Positions 23,400 through 35,320 of a DNA stretch of 64,000 bases are shown piece by piece. Both the position numbers and the translations under genes were made by a program. This DNA is from Fremontodendron californicum (Eukaryota; Streptophyta; Magnoliopsida; Malvales; Malvaceae). Each line of letters starts with the position of its first letter. Position 1 is the first letter of the stretch. Under the pieces are notes generated by a model. It ran no database searches. It was not told the origin of the DNA and was given only the letters and a program-made list of their open reading frames with translations. The stretch lies in the NCBI GenBank assembly GCA_030761205.1, contig JAULJL010000005.1, forward strand, positions 7,279,501 through 7,343,500. Reading direction: 5' to 3'.

Positions 23400-24496
23400 G
23401 ATATATTTGTACATGTATATAATATATATTTTATTAAAAAATTTGAAAATGAGTTTTATAAATATATATATGAAAAAGTATTTAAAAAATGTCGGTAAAT
23501 CCGTGACGATATGTCAAAACACACCGATACTGATACGTATCAATACTAAAAGAAAAACAGCATATCTATCGATATGATACTGACTACTTTAATATGTATA
23601 TATATATATATACATACATAATATATACACATGCTCAATAGATACTTTTTTGAGTTCTTAACAGAATTCTGAAAAATTCTCCTAAAACATAGATCTAACA
23701 CAAAAAAATTTCTTAAGTAGGACCTTTAGCATCAACATTTCCGTCAAAGCTTAAAGTATATTATTGATTATTCAATACTTTTTTTTATTGTGTAATGATT
23801 TGTTAACGGTACCATTTAATTTCGCAAACTGTATATAAACGATACTATATGTTACAAATCTTAATTAAGCTATATAAATATTAATATATAATTACTTTGA
23901 TAGGTCTAATTACAATGATGTGTATTTGACGCATACGACAAGGACAAGTTTAATGACAATGTGATGTATTTGACGTGTTGGACAAGTTTAATTAAAATGA
24001 TATGTATTTGACGCGTTGTATAAAAACAAAAACAAATTTCAATTTTGCCTTAAATGTTAAAGAAAAAAGCAAAACAGTAAAAGCCTTTTTTTTTTCTCTT
24101 CTTCTCTCATTATCCTCCTAATAAACTATACTAATACTATTTCTTAATAAATACTTTAAAGTAATACTATTTCTTAATAAAACATTATTTATATTAATAT
24201 TTAAAATATTATAACTATTATTAAAAATATTATATATTAATATAATATTTTTTGAAATATTATATATATTGATATAAGTATTATTAAAGTATTACTTTTA
24301 TTAATATAATTATTATTAAAATATTTTTTTGATTAATATAATTATTATTAAAATATTATTTTTTGTTCTTCAAATTATAATATTTACATAAATATTAAAA
24401 TTCTATTTATTAAAATATTAATGAAATGTTATTTCTATCAATATAATTATTATTAAAATATTATTTCTACTTTTTTCAAATAATATTATTTTAATT

Positions 24497-25050
24497 TTAA
24501 ATGGTGTATTTAAAGGGTTGGCCCATACATTTACTCGCGGATTTATTTAGGATTCGTAATAGACCCTCTTAAAAAAAAAATTAAAAAATTATTTTTAGTT
24601 TTTTATTTTTAATGATGTATTTAAAAGTGTTGATCCGCACATTGACTCGCTGGTCGATTTAGGATCTGTACAAGATCTGCACGAAAAAAAAAAGAGAAAA
24701 AGAAATTATTTTATTAATTAGTTTTTTATTTTATTTTTAAATAATGTATTTAAAAGGGTTAGTCCACACGTTGACTCGCGAGTTGATTTAGGATCCGTAC
24801 CTGAACGGCTCGAGGAAAAGGTTAAAAAATTATTTTATTAATTATTTTAATTTTAAATGATGTATTTAAAGAGGTTGGTCTGCACTTGACTCGTGAGTTA
24901 GTTTAGGATCCGTACCTGACTCGAGGGAAAAGTTAAAAAAATATTAATTATTTTTATTTTAACTTTAAATGATGTATTTAAAGGTGTAGGTACGCACGTT
25001 GAGTCGTGGATCGATTTAGAATTCTTATTCGATACGTTCGGGAAAAAAAA
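24497..25050. repeat. Internal minisatellite of unit 2
   Basis: Five copies with the same order as in unit 1. The fourth copy lacks a few bases in the core (CTGCACTTGACTCG), a change shared with unit 3 but not with units 1 and 4. Confidence 0.75.
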
Positions 25051-26651
25051 GTAAAAATAAATAACTTGCTGCTAACTTATGTGAAAAAATCAATCTTACA
25101 AGAGAATAAAATATAAATTATACTTTTATTTTTTTTAAATATATATATAAATAACATTTGAAAATATATTTATATTACGTAATTTATAAATAAATAATTA
25201 GCATAAATTTAATTTTCATAATTAACAAAAATAATTATATTAATATTATTATAATTTAAAAATAAAAATTAATTAAATTATTATTTAATATAATATAATT
25301 TAAAATTAATTTATTATAAATAATTAACGAATAAACCAATAAATTTGAAACTTAAATATATTAGTGGTATACAGTTACAACTCCGAAACGTTAATTGCCT
25401 CCTTATTTGGTGGGCAGCATTTATTGCCTCTACCTGTATTCCAATTCCAATGACAACACCTTCATATTTTCATTGATAATAACGAGGTCTTTTCTCTGGT
25501 TATGTTAAAAGGCAAGCCACGGTTGGTTTTCATGGTTTGGTAATCATTAAGGCATCAGATGTGTAATCTAAGTAATTTGATTAAAACCCAATTCACGGGA
25601 GTTTCTAAGTAATCTAAGTAAATGGCTCAATTTTGGCTGAATTGACGTGGGCTTAAATCACAGTTCTTTATTAATGTCCACAATATATTCGAGTTTTTGT
25701 TTCAATGAAGCTTTAAATTACTGCTATGGATGCCACAACATGCTCTAAGTAAGGCCTAAATTTTGAGCAAGATGCCATCAGTCGTTTTTGCGTCTTTTTC
25801 CTCACCTCAGCTCTCTGAGTCCCCTATTGTACTGTTATGGATAAACAAGAATTCATTAATATCAAGTTGTTATTTATCATAATCAACATGTGTTGCTGTT
25901 TCTCTTTGAGAAATTATTATAGGGAAGCCATTTGGCTTCATCTTATTGTAAAGGTCCCAATCTTGATGGTTTTGGAGGCAGAAAAGTCTAAATTTATGTA
26001 TAATGACTCATAAACCCCATAATGTTCTTAATGGCTGAATTTAAGTATGTTTCTAAGTAAATGGCAACCCACGGTTGGTAATCAACAAGGCATCAGATTA
26101 TGGATAAAAAGCAAATGAAAAGCTAAATGGTGGAAATTAAACAGAATAATTTTTTGTGGAAAAAATTTAGAAAATGCGGTGTGAAGAAAATGACTGACAT
26201 ATCTATTCATAAATTAAAATAAAATTATAAAATTAGAATAAAATACTATAAAATAGGTCGTATATATAATCGATTTTATATTATAAAAGTTAGATTTTTT
26301 TTGTTATAAATATATATATCTATAGAATCTAGTCTAATTAAAAAACAATAAAATCACTTTCTTTTCTTTTTGATTTGCTGGACATAAAAGACTAAAGATT
26401 TTGATCAAAACGACAAAACAGCTCCTTAAACATTTGCCAGAAATATTTGCAACACAATCAGTTTCAATTATTACAGGGAATAGTCCGTCATCCTCCGATT
26501 TCTCGAAACCCTATAATACAAATAAATAATATAAAAAAACCAATCGAAATGTAAGTAAGATTTAAAAAAAAATCATAGTTAGGAACAATAAAGTGCACTG
26601 TTAAATACCAGAAAATCGTGATGAAAATAATGTAGTAGAATAGACAACAAC

Positions 26652-26925
26652 CTTGGCAATTGCCTTTGATGGGTAGTCATTGTTCAGCTTGGGATCCACA
26701 CATTGCTTAAGCTTGTCTTCACTCAATTTGGGAGTTGCTTGCATTATTGAAAAATGAGTTAAGAGACACATTTAAATGGCCGCAAACAAATACAAATAGG
26801 AAAAGAAAACACACCCAAGTAACAAGATTCTGTGGTCGTTCCTTTGGGCATTGTATGGTCTACTGGTTTTCTCCCCGTCAAGAGCTCAAGAAAAACAATT
26901 CCAAAACTGTATACATCACTTTTTT
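26652..26925 (-). pseudogene. Pti1-like kinase exon pair, unit 2
   Basis: Identical in encoded sequence to the unit 1 fragment: the subdomain IX-X block at 26925-26815 and the ATPKLSEDK block at 26738-26652. The same four-base insertion and TGCAA acceptor are present. See unit 1 for the reading. Confidence 0.75.
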
Positions 26926-28076
26926 ACATAACGGAATGGGCAACTTTAATTATTTGCATATATATATATATATATAATTAAGATATATTTGTACATGTAT
27001 ATAATATATATTTTATTAAAAAATTTGAAAATGAGTTTTATAAATATATATATGAAAAAGTATTTAAAAAATGTCGGTAAATCCGTGACGATATGTCAAA
27101 ACACACCGATATTGATACGTATCAATACTAAAAGAAAAACAGCATATCTATCGATATGATACTGACTACTTTAATATGTATATATATATATATACATACA
27201 TAATATATACACATGCTCAATAGATACTTTTTTGAGTTCTTAACAGAATTCTGAAAAATTCTCCTAAAACATAGATCTAACACAAAAAAATTTCTTAAGT
27301 AGGACCTTTAGCATCAACAGTTCCGTCAAAGCTTAAAGTATATTATTGATTATTCAATACTTTTTCTTATTGTGTAATGATTTGTTAACGGTACCATTTA
27401 ATTTCGCAAACTGTATATAAACGATACTATATGTTACAAATCTTAATTAAGCTATATAAATATTAATATATAATTACTTTGATAGGTCTAATTACAATGA
27501 TGTGTATTTGACGCATACGACAAGGACAAGTTTAATGACAATGTGATGTATTTGACGTGTTGGACAAGTTTAATTAAAATGATATGTATTTGACGCGTTG
27601 TATAAAAACAAAAACAAATTTCAATTTTGCCTTAAATGTTAAAGAAAAAAGCAAAACAGTAAAAGCCTTTTTTTTTCTCTTCTTCTCTCATTATCCTCCT
27701 AATAAACTATACTAATACTATTTCTTAATAAATACTTTAAAGTAATACTATTTCTTAATAAAACATTATTTATATTAATATTTAAAATATTATAACTATT
27801 ATTAAAAATATTATATATTAATATAATATTTTTTGAAATATTATATATATTGATATAAGTATTATTAAAGTATTACTTTTATTAATATAATTATTATTAA
27901 AATATTTTTTTGATTAATATAATTATTATTAAAATATTATTTTTTGTTCTTCAAATTATAATATTTACATAAATATTAAAATTCTATTTATTAAAATATT
28001 AATGAAATGTTATTTCGATCAATATAATTATTATTAAAATATTATTTCTACTTTTTTCAAATAATATTATTTTAAT

Positions 28077-28630
28077 TTTAAATGGTGTATTTAAAGGGTT
28101 GGCCCATACATTTACTCGCGGATTTATTTAGGATTCGTAATAGACCCTCTTAAAAAAAAAAATAAAAAATTATTTTTAGTTTTTTATTTTTAATGATGTA
28201 TTTAAAAGTGTTGATCCGCACATTGACTCGCTGGTCGATTTAGGATCTGTACAAGATCTGCACGAAAAAAAAAAAGAGAAAAAGAAATTATTTTATTAAT
28301 TAGTTTTTTATTTTATTTTTAAATAATGTATTTAAAAGGGTTAGTCCACACGTTGACTCGCGAGTTGATTTAGGATCCGTACCTGAACGGCTCGAGGAAA
28401 AGGTTAAAAAATTATTTTATTAATTATTTTAATTTTAAATGATGTATTTAAAGAGGTTGGTCTGCACTTGACTCGTGAGTTAGTTTAGGATCCGTACCTG
28501 ACTCGAGGGAAAAGTTAAAAAAAATATTAATTATTTTTATTTTAACTTTAAATGATGTATTTAAAGGTGTAGGTACGCACGTTGAGTCGTGTATCGATTT
28601 AGAATTCTTATTCGATACGTTCGGGAAAAA
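28077..28630. repeat. Internal minisatellite of unit 3
   Basis: Five copies, almost identical to those of unit 2, including the shortened core in copy four. Confidence 0.75.
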
Positions 28631-29706
28631 AAGTAAAAATAAATAACTTGCTGCTAACTTATGTGAAAAAATCAATCTTACAAGAGAATAAAATATAAAT
28701 TATACTTTTATTTTTTTTAAATATATATATAAATAACATTTGAAAATATATTTATATTACGTAATTTATAAATAAATAATTAGCATAAATTTAATTTTCA
28801 TAATTAACAAAAATAATTATATTAATATTATTATAATTTAAAAATAAAAATTAATTAAATTATTATTTAATATAATATAATTTAAAATTAATTTATTATA
28901 AATAATTAACGAATAAACCAATAAATTTGAAACTTAAATATATTAGTGGTATACAGTTACAACTCCGAAACGTTAATTGCCTCCTTATTTGGTGGGCAGC
29001 ATTTATTGCCTCTACCTGTATTCCAATTCCAATGACAACACCTTCATATTTTCATTGATAATAACGAGGTCTTTTCTCTGGTTATGTTAAAAGGCAAGCC
29101 ACGGTTGGTTTTCATGGTTTGGTAATCATTAAGGCATCAGATGTGTAATCTAAGTAATTTGATTAAAACCCAATTCACGGGAGTTTCTAAGTAATCTAAG
29201 TAAATGGCTCAATTTTGGCTGAATTGACGTGGGCTTAAATCACAGTTCTTTATTAATGTCCACAATATATTCGAGTTTTTGTTTCAATGAAGCTTTAAAT
29301 TACTGCTATGGATGCCACAACATGCTCTAAGTAAGGCCTAAATTTTGAGCAAGATGCCATCAGTCGTTTTTGCGTCTTTTTCCTCACCTCAGCTCTCTGA
29401 GTCCCCTATTGTACTGTTATGGATAAACAAGAATTCATTAATATCAAGTTGTTATTTATCATAATCAACATGTGTTGCTGTTTCTCTTTGAGAAATTATT
29501 ATAGGGAAGCCATTTGGCTTCATCTTATTGTAAAGGTCCCAATCTTGATGGTTTTGGAGGCAGAAAAGTCTAAATTTATGTATAATGACTCATAAACCCC
29601 ATAATGTTCTTAATGGCTGAATTTAAGTATGTTTCTAAGTAAATGGCAACCCACGGTTGGTAATCAACAAGGCATCAGATTATGGATAAAAAGCAAATGA
29701 AAAGCT

Positions 29707-30197
29707 TGTTGAGAAAAGCTTAGAGTAGATAACTCTAATTTTACCACTCAAAGAAGAAAGTTTAGATTTTAGGAAAACTCACAAATGCTCACACTTCACT
29801 CTAGACTACACTCTTTAGAGAAGAACTCTTTAGGAAAACTTAGAACTTTTATTGCTTATTGAAGCTTACTACTTGATGATTTACAAATGCAAGGGAGGGG
29901 GTATTTATACAATACCAAGACAAACACAAGCCACACAAATATAAAATCTAAATAAATTACAACCACCCATTGTTGTTTAATAACAACCACACATTTAAAT
30001 CACACAACTACAACCACACATTAAACCACACAACTACAACCACATATTAAACCACACAACTACAACCACACATTAAACCACACAATTACAACCACACATT
30101 AAACCACACAACTACAACCACACATTAAACCACACAATTGCAACCACACATTGTTAGGCTTTTATTTTTCCTTGGGCTGGTATTGGACAATTTAACA
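29707..30197 (-). repeat. 3' LTR of Copia element 1
   Basis: 491 bp with TGTTGAG...TTTAACA ends on the plus strand. On the minus strand a TATA box (TATAAATAC) lies near 29891-29901. Upstream of it, in U3, are six tandem copies of a 26-bp unit (AACCACACAACTACAACC with a CACATTA tail) at about 29998-30155. These sit where promoter or enhancer repeats occur in other plant Copia LTRs. Confidence 0.92.
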
Positions 30198-33100
30198 CTC
30201 CCCCTCAATACCAGCTCTTCCTCTTTGCACCATGTTGAGTTGACGACGAAACATTTCAAATTTGTTGATACTCAAACCTTTTGTGAATAAGTCTGCCATT
30301 TGATCATCTGTCTTGATCTGCTTCATCTCAATTTCTTCTTGTAGAACCTTTTCTCTGATAAAGTGATAATGCACTTCTATATGTTTGGTTCTTGCGTGAA
30401 AGACTGGATTTTCTGCCAAACGAATTGCTGACTGGTTGTCGCAATACAACGGAACTGCATAATCTACTGGTTGATGTAGATCACTCATTAGTTGTATCAG
30501 CCACGTACACTCTTGAGCTGCCATTGCTGCTGCTCGATACTCAGCTTCGGTAGTTGACAATGATACCGTTGGTTGTCTCTTACTGCACCAAGAAATTGTT
30601 CCAGAACCAAGTTTAAACATGTACCCAGTTGTTGATCTCCTGGTGTCATGATCTCCTGCATAGTCAGCATCACAATAACCAACTAACTTACAGTCTTCAC
30701 CTTTCTTGTACAAAAGACCATAATCTATTGTACTTTTCACATATCTCAGTATTCGTCGAACTGCTTCTAAATGAGGCTTCTTCGGATTTTGCATATACCG
30801 ACTCATCACACCAACTGTATAAGAAATGTCAGGTCGAGTCAAGGTTAAGTAGATCAGGCTACCTACCAATTGTCGATACATAGTTGCATCTTCCAAGTCT
30901 TTGCCTTCAAGTGCACACATCTTGCCATTTGGTTCCATCGGTGTTGAAATTGGCTTGCTCTCGAGCATTCCAAACCTTTTTAGCAAATCTTTAGAATATT
31001 TTTGTTGACAGAGAAATATTCCTTCTTGTCTGTGATCAACCTCTAGACCAAGAAAGTGCTTGAGTTGTCCAAGTTCTTTCATTTGGAAACGAACTGATAA
31101 ATTCTCCTTGGTTTGAAGAATTTCTGCCTCATAATCACCAGTTATGATTAAATCATCCACATATATCAATACGATAGCTAGCTTTCCTCCATTAGCTTTG
31201 ACAAACAAGCTGGAATCTGCAGGTGTCACTGAATAACCACTATGAGTTAAAAATTCAGCAATCTTACCATACCATGCTCTAGGTGCTTGTTTCAATCCGT
31301 AAAGTGCCTTTCGCAGCTTACACACATGCTCAGGATGATTTTGGTTTTGAAATCCCAATGGTTGAATCATGTAGATTTCCCGATCTAGCTCTCCATGAAG
31401 GAATGCATTCTTCACATCCATCTGCCACAAGTTCCAGTCTTTGTTGGCTGCAAGGGCAAGTAGGACTCGTACGGTTGTAAGTCTTGCCACCGGACTAAAT
31501 GTTTCATCATAGTCTAGCTCATACTTCTGAGAGAAACCACGAGCCACCAACCGTGCCTTGTACCTTTCAATCGACCCATCTGGACGATGTTTTATCTTGT
31601 AAACCCACTTGCAGGATATGGGTTTCACATCTCTTGGTTTTGGCACTAGATCCCAAGTCTGATTCTGCTCAAGCGTAGTGATCTCTTCTTTCATAGCCAT
31701 AATCCACTCAGAACTCTGTGATGCTTCTTCAAACGTCTCAGGTTCTGTTGCAATTGGTTCTTCCACTATGGCTGCATTAGCATATTTGGGATTTGGCTTC
31801 CGTGCTCTTGTTGTCCTTCGGATTTGTGATTGTGGAGATGGTTCTTCCACTTCACTCGATCTAACATCTGGTTGATACACACCAGTTTGCCAAGGACTCT
31901 GGACTAACACTTGCTCGTCATCGTTATCATCACATAGGTCTTCTACTTCATCTGAAGTTGATTGAAGTTGGACAATATACTCTCCCATTTTCTGTTGTAA
32001 CATGTCTTCAAATTCTTTTGAATCTGACAACACCTCATTTTCTGAGGACCACCAAGAAGATGCTTCATCGAATACCACATTGCGTGAAGTGTAACATCTT
32101 CCACTCGTAGGATCACAACATTTCCACCCTTTCCTTTGGTTGTCGTATCCCACAAAGATACACCTAGTTGCTTTCTTATCAAACTTGCTACGTAAATGAT
32201 CAGGAACAAATACATAACATACACAACCAAATACTCGAAAGTAGCTGACTGAAGGTTTCATTTTCCACAATTTCTCAAAGGGTGAAACAAACTCTAACCT
32301 TGGTTGAGGAAGTTTGTTGATCACATGGGCTGCGGTTCTCATAGCTTCGGCCCAAAATCTTCCGGGTACATTCTTTGCATGCAGCATACTCCGACAAATT
32401 TCTGCAAGATGCCGATTCTTTCTCTCTGCTACACCATTCTGTTGTGGTGTATTGACACAAGTATACTGATGACGTATGTTGCATTCTCGTAGGTATTGAG
32501 AGAATTCGCCTGAGCTATATTCTCCTCCATTGTCTGTGCGCAAGCAACATATCTTCTTTCCCACTTCTCCTTCAACTATCTCTTTGAACTCTTTAAACTT
32601 TGAGAAAGTGTCAGACTTTTCTTTCATAAAGAAAACCCACACATACCTGGAGAAATCATCAATAAACGTCACCATGTACCGCATTCCACTAATTGATGGT
32701 TGCTTAACGGGCCCAAATACATCAGAGTGAACTAACTCTAATGGTTCTTTTGCTTTAAACTTTGACTCCTCGTATGGCAATTGGTGTGCTTTACCATATT
32801 GGCATCCTGCACAAACTGTGTCTGTTCTTATGTCAAGCTGAGGAAGTCCCTTAAGCATCGACTTCTTCATCATCATACTTAGCTTTGAATAACTAACATG
32901 ACCTAACCGCATGTGCCATAAATCTGCTGTATCGCTCCTTCTTGTCTTGTCTACATATGCTGACTCTGCTGACATCACGTAGACTGACTCCAGACGTCGT
33001 CCTTCCATCATCGGCTGTCCTGAGATTTTGAGATCACGATATACCTTCACATCCCTTGGACCAAACAGAATATGGTGACCTGACGATGTTAATTGTGCCA

Positions 33101-34328
33101 CTGAAAGCAAATTTTTCTTCATGCCTTGGACATGGTAAACATCTTGTAGTGGTACCTGATTATGACTATATCGAGGTGCTACTACCGTCTTACCGATGTG
33201 AGTAATCGGTAATCTTGAATTATCAGCTGTCACAACAATGCGATTTCCCTTATATTCTGACAGGTTCTGCAACTTCTGTTTATCGCCTGTCATGTGATTT
33301 GAGCAACCTGAATCGACAATCCAGTCATTCTCATAGTCAATTCGGTCAGCCGTTGTTACTGTGAGAGCTAACTCTTCCTCTTCCATAGCAAAAAATGCTT
33401 CAGCGTCCCAATCATCTTCGCTTTTCTCCTTTGTACTAGAAGTAGCAGCATTGCTCTCAGCGGGCCTTTTGTTAAACCAACAATCTTTTGCCATGTGACC
33501 TTTCTTGTCACAGTTGTAACAGTTACCTTCAAATCTTTTATTGTTGCTACGATTCTTTGAAGCTCCCCCTGGACGAGAGCTCCCTTCTCCTTGATGACTT
33601 TTTGTCTTGTCACCATACTTTTTAGATCCACCACCGACGTGCTGTTTGAATTTGCCTTTGCTTTTGTTGGTGTAGAGTGCTTCCTCTTCACTTTTCAACG
33701 AGACCCCTCCCATTTGCTTGGCCATAGATTCTTGACCAACAAGCAAATTTTCAAACTCTACAAGTGATGGTTGAGTTGGCCATCCTTGTATAGCGGCAAC
33801 GAAGCTGCGATATTCGGGCCTCAAACCATGGATAATTATTCTTTTTACCCTGGTATCTCCAATAGCGGCTGTAGGATCTAAATCAGAAATTTCACGGCAT
33901 AACGTTTTTACCTTGTGAAAGTATTGAGCAATCGGTATATCTCGTTGTGCAACTGATAACAATTCATTCTCAAGAAGTTGAAGTCTTGTGTCATTCTTTC
34001 TCGAAAAGAGTGCATCTAAAGTATCCCACGCTTCTTTTGGCGTTTCTAGCTTTTGTATGTGTTCCAACATTTCTTCTTCAACTGTGGTCTTAAGGGCAAA
34101 CATGGCTTTACCCACTTTAATCTTCCATTTGCGCAAGGTTCCTTGAGCATCTTCTTGCTCGGGCTTCGTAACTTCACTACCACCAACGACTTCCCAAAGG
34201 TCTTGACCTTGTAGGTAAGACATCATACACGTCTTCCACGTGTTGTAATTTTTGTGATTGAGCTTCTTGATTCCTCCAACTACTTGAAGATCACCCATCG
34301 TGTCGGCAAGACTAACAATACCGAACAA
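30192..34328 (-). CDS. Copia gag-pol polyprotein, element 1
   Basis: 1378 codons without a break. Order: UBN2/DUF4219-type gag (about 10-200), zinc knuckle CYNCDKKGHMAKDC (270-283), aspartic protease with WIVDSGC (D339), GAG-pre-integrase and zinc finger (LWHMRLGH, then CAGC), integrase core with D536, D599 and E635 (36 residues apart, the D,D-35-E spacing), reverse transcriptase with NAFLHGEL and YVDDLI, and RNase H with CDADYAGD and STTEAEY. The domain order integrase before RT defines Copia. The first ATG is at 34328; a second in-frame one (MGDLQVV) starts 11 codons later and may be the real start. The stop lies 6 bp inside the 3' LTR, so the last residues are encoded by the purine tract. 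Encoded proteins package, process, copy and integrate the element. Confidence 0.97.
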   Translation of the reverse strand: MFGIVSLADTMGDLQVVGGIKKLNHKNYNTWKTCMMSYLQGQDLWEVVGGSEVTKPEQEDAQGTLRKWKIKVGKAMFALKTTVEEEMLEHIQKLETPKEAWDTLDALFSRKNDTRLQLLENELLSVAQRDIPIAQYFHKVKTLCREISDLDPTAAIGDTRVKRIIIHGLRPEYRSFVAAIQGWPTQPSLVEFENLLVGQESMAKQMGGVSLKSEEEALYTNKSKGKFKQHVGGGSKKYGDKTKSHQGEGSSRPGGASKNRSNNKRFEGNCYNCDKKGHMAKDCWFNKRPAESNAATSSTKEKSEDDWDAEAFFAMEEEELALTVTTADRIDYENDWIVDSGCSNHMTGDKQKLQNLSEYKGNRIVVTADNSRLPITHIGKTVVAPRYSHNQVPLQDVYHVQGMKKNLLSVAQLTSSGHHILFGPRDVKVYRDLKISGQPMMEGRRLESVYVMSAESAYVDKTRRSDTADLWHMRLGHVSYSKLSMMMKKSMLKGLPQLDIRTDTVCAGCQYGKAHQLPYEESKFKAKEPLELVHSDVFGPVKQPSISGMRYMVTFIDDFSRYVWVFFMKEKSDTFSKFKEFKEIVEGEVGKKICCLRTDNGGEYSSGEFSQYLRECNIRHQYTCVNTPQQNGVAERKNRHLAEICRSMLHAKNVPGRFWAEAMRTAAHVINKLPQPRLEFVSPFEKLWKMKPSVSYFRVFGCVCYVFVPDHLRSKFDKKATRCIFVGYDNQRKGWKCCDPTSGRCYTSRNVVFDEASSWWSSENEVLSDSKEFEDMLQQKMGEYIVQLQSTSDEVEDLCDDNDDEQVLVQSPWQTGVYQPDVRSSEVEEPSPQSQIRRTTRARKPNPKYANAAIVEEPIATEPETFEEASQSSEWIMAMKEEITTLEQNQTWDLVPKPRDVKPISCKWVYKIKHRPDGSIERYKARLVARGFSQKYELDYDETFSPVARLTTVRVLLALAANKDWNLWQMDVKNAFLHGELDREIYMIQPLGFQNQNHPEHVCKLRKALYGLKQAPRAWYGKIAEFLTHSGYSVTPADSSLFVKANGGKLAIVLIYVDDLIITGDYEAEILQTKENLSVRFQMKELGQLKHFLGLEVDHRQEGIFLCQQKYSKDLLKRFGMLESKPISTPMEPNGKMCALEGKDLEDATMYRQLVGSLIYLTLTRPDISYTVGVMSRYMQNPKKPHLEAVRRILRYVKSTIDYGLLYKKGEDCKLVGYCDADYAGDHDTRRSTTGYMFKLGSGTISWCSKRQPTVSLSTTEAEYRAAAMAAQECTWLIQLMSDLHQPVDYAVPLYCDNQSAIRLAENPVFHARTKHIEVHYHFIREKVLQEEIEMKQIKTDDQMADLFTKGLSINKFEMFRRQLNMVQRGRAGIEGEC
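30198..30208 (-). other. Polypurine tract of Copia element 1
   Basis: The minus strand reads TTGAGGGGGAG directly next to the 3' LTR. It overlaps the last codons of gag-pol. Confidence 0.85.
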
Positions 34329-34813
34329 GCTTGATTTTGAGACACAAACTTGTAGAGTACAAACTCCTCACAACTCAAGAACGCTCAAACCAAAAATAGT
34401 ACCTGAATAACTATTTCACCGTGAATAGTACCGTATACGTGAACAGTATTGTACGTATGTCGTACACTAGAACAAATCCAGTATACGTTAACAATTACTG
34501 CAAAAGTATACAACCACACGTATGAATAGTAACCGTATCTGTGAATAGTGACCGTATACTGGAACAGTGACCGTAGCCCGTGAATAGTGCACCAGGTAGG
34601 TTCCCAGGAAAGAGAGGTGGGTCACTGATAGACACACTTAAATACCAAGTCTTTCCTAGCCAGAACTTCCCTAGACACTTTCACACTACCACACTTTATT
34701 TCCAGCAACAAGAATAATTCTTTTCTGATGTGGAAGATCAGACAATACTGCAACCACAGAGCATACTAAGAACCAACACTTTCACTGCAGCGGAATAAGG
34801 ACCACGAACCAAT
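34329..34813 (-). promoter_or_regulatory. 5' leader of Copia element 1 with repeated motif
   Basis: The 485-bp region between primer-binding site and gag-pol. Between about 34405 and 34590 the word GTGAATAGT or GTGAACAGT, usually followed by an ACCGTA-like word, recurs six or more times. The spacing is irregular. A role in RNA structure, packaging or translation is possible, but nothing in the sequence proves one. The leader is essentially identical in element 2. Confidence 0.6.
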
Positions 34814-34826
34814 GGCTCTGATACCA
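34814..34826 (-). other. Primer-binding site, initiator tRNA-Met
   Basis: The minus strand reads TGGTATCAGAGCC, the complement of the 3' end of initiator tRNA-Met used by most plant Copia elements. It starts 2 bp from the 5' LTR. Confidence 0.95.
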
Positions 34827-34828
34827 AT

Positions 34829-35320
34829 TGTTGAGAAAAGCTTAGAGTAGATAACTCTAATTTTACCACTCAAAGAAGAAAGTTTAGATTTTAGGAAAAC
34901 TCACAAATGCTCACACTTCACTCTAGACTACACTCTTTAGAGAAGAACTCTTTAGGAAAACTTAGAACTTTTATTGCTTATTGAAGCTTACTACTTGATG
35001 ATTTACAAATGCAAGGGAGGGGGGTATTTATACAATACCAAGACAAACACAAGCCACACAAATATAAAATCTAAATAAATTACAACCACCCATTGTTGTT
35101 TAATAACAACCACACATTTAAATCACACAACTACAACCACACATTAAACCACACAACTACAACCACATATTAAACCACACAACTACAACCACACATTAAA
35201 CCACACAATTACAACCACACATTAAACCACACAACTACAACCACACATTAAACCACACAATTGCAACCACACATTGTTAGGCTTTTATTTTTCTTTGGGC
35301 TGGTATTGGACAATTTAACA
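34829..35320 (-). repeat. 5' LTR of Copia element 1
   Basis: 492 bp. It differs from the 3' LTR by one extra G in a G-run near 35020 and one T/C difference near 35293. It drives transcription toward lower coordinates. It has the same six 26-bp U3 repeats and TATA box as the 3' LTR. Confidence 0.92.

Larger units (their letters stand above)
23361..26954. repeat. Tandem array unit 2 (3.59 kb)
   Basis: The same landmarks as unit 1 in the same order and orientation. It is almost identical to unit 3 throughout, differing mainly in microsatellite lengths and isolated bases. It contains no transposon insertion, so it preserves the empty sites corresponding to both Copia insertions: GAAAAGCTAAATGG near 26117 and GATGAAAATAATG near 26619. 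Confidence 0.9.
29707..35320 (-). mobile_element. Full-length Copia retrotransposon 1
   Basis: The element is 5614 bp, minus strand, with LTRs of 491 and 492 bp, tRNA-Met primer-binding site, purine tract, and an uninterrupted gag-pol frame. The target duplication is AAGCT (29702-29706 and 35321-35325). Unit 2 of the array shows the empty site. The two LTRs differ by one base near the end and one G in a G-run, so insertion is recent. It shares nearly all its sequence with the element at 39412-45024. It has the parts needed for autonomous transposition; whether it is active is unknown. Confidence 0.95.

Noticed and set aside
28448..28675. 75-codon minus-strand frame in unit 3
   Set aside because: It covers minisatellite sequence and is interrupted in the near-identical unit 2.
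29998..30155. Regular 26-bp repeats resembling a CRISPR array
   Set aside because: The units are directly contiguous without unique spacers and lie inside the LTR of a plant retrotransposon. They are U3 tandem repeats.
30629..32730. Plus-strand open frames of 60-85 codons across the Copia gag-pol (and the same frames at 40334-42435)
   Set aside because: They are antisense shadows of the 1378-codon minus-strand frame. No domain is seen.
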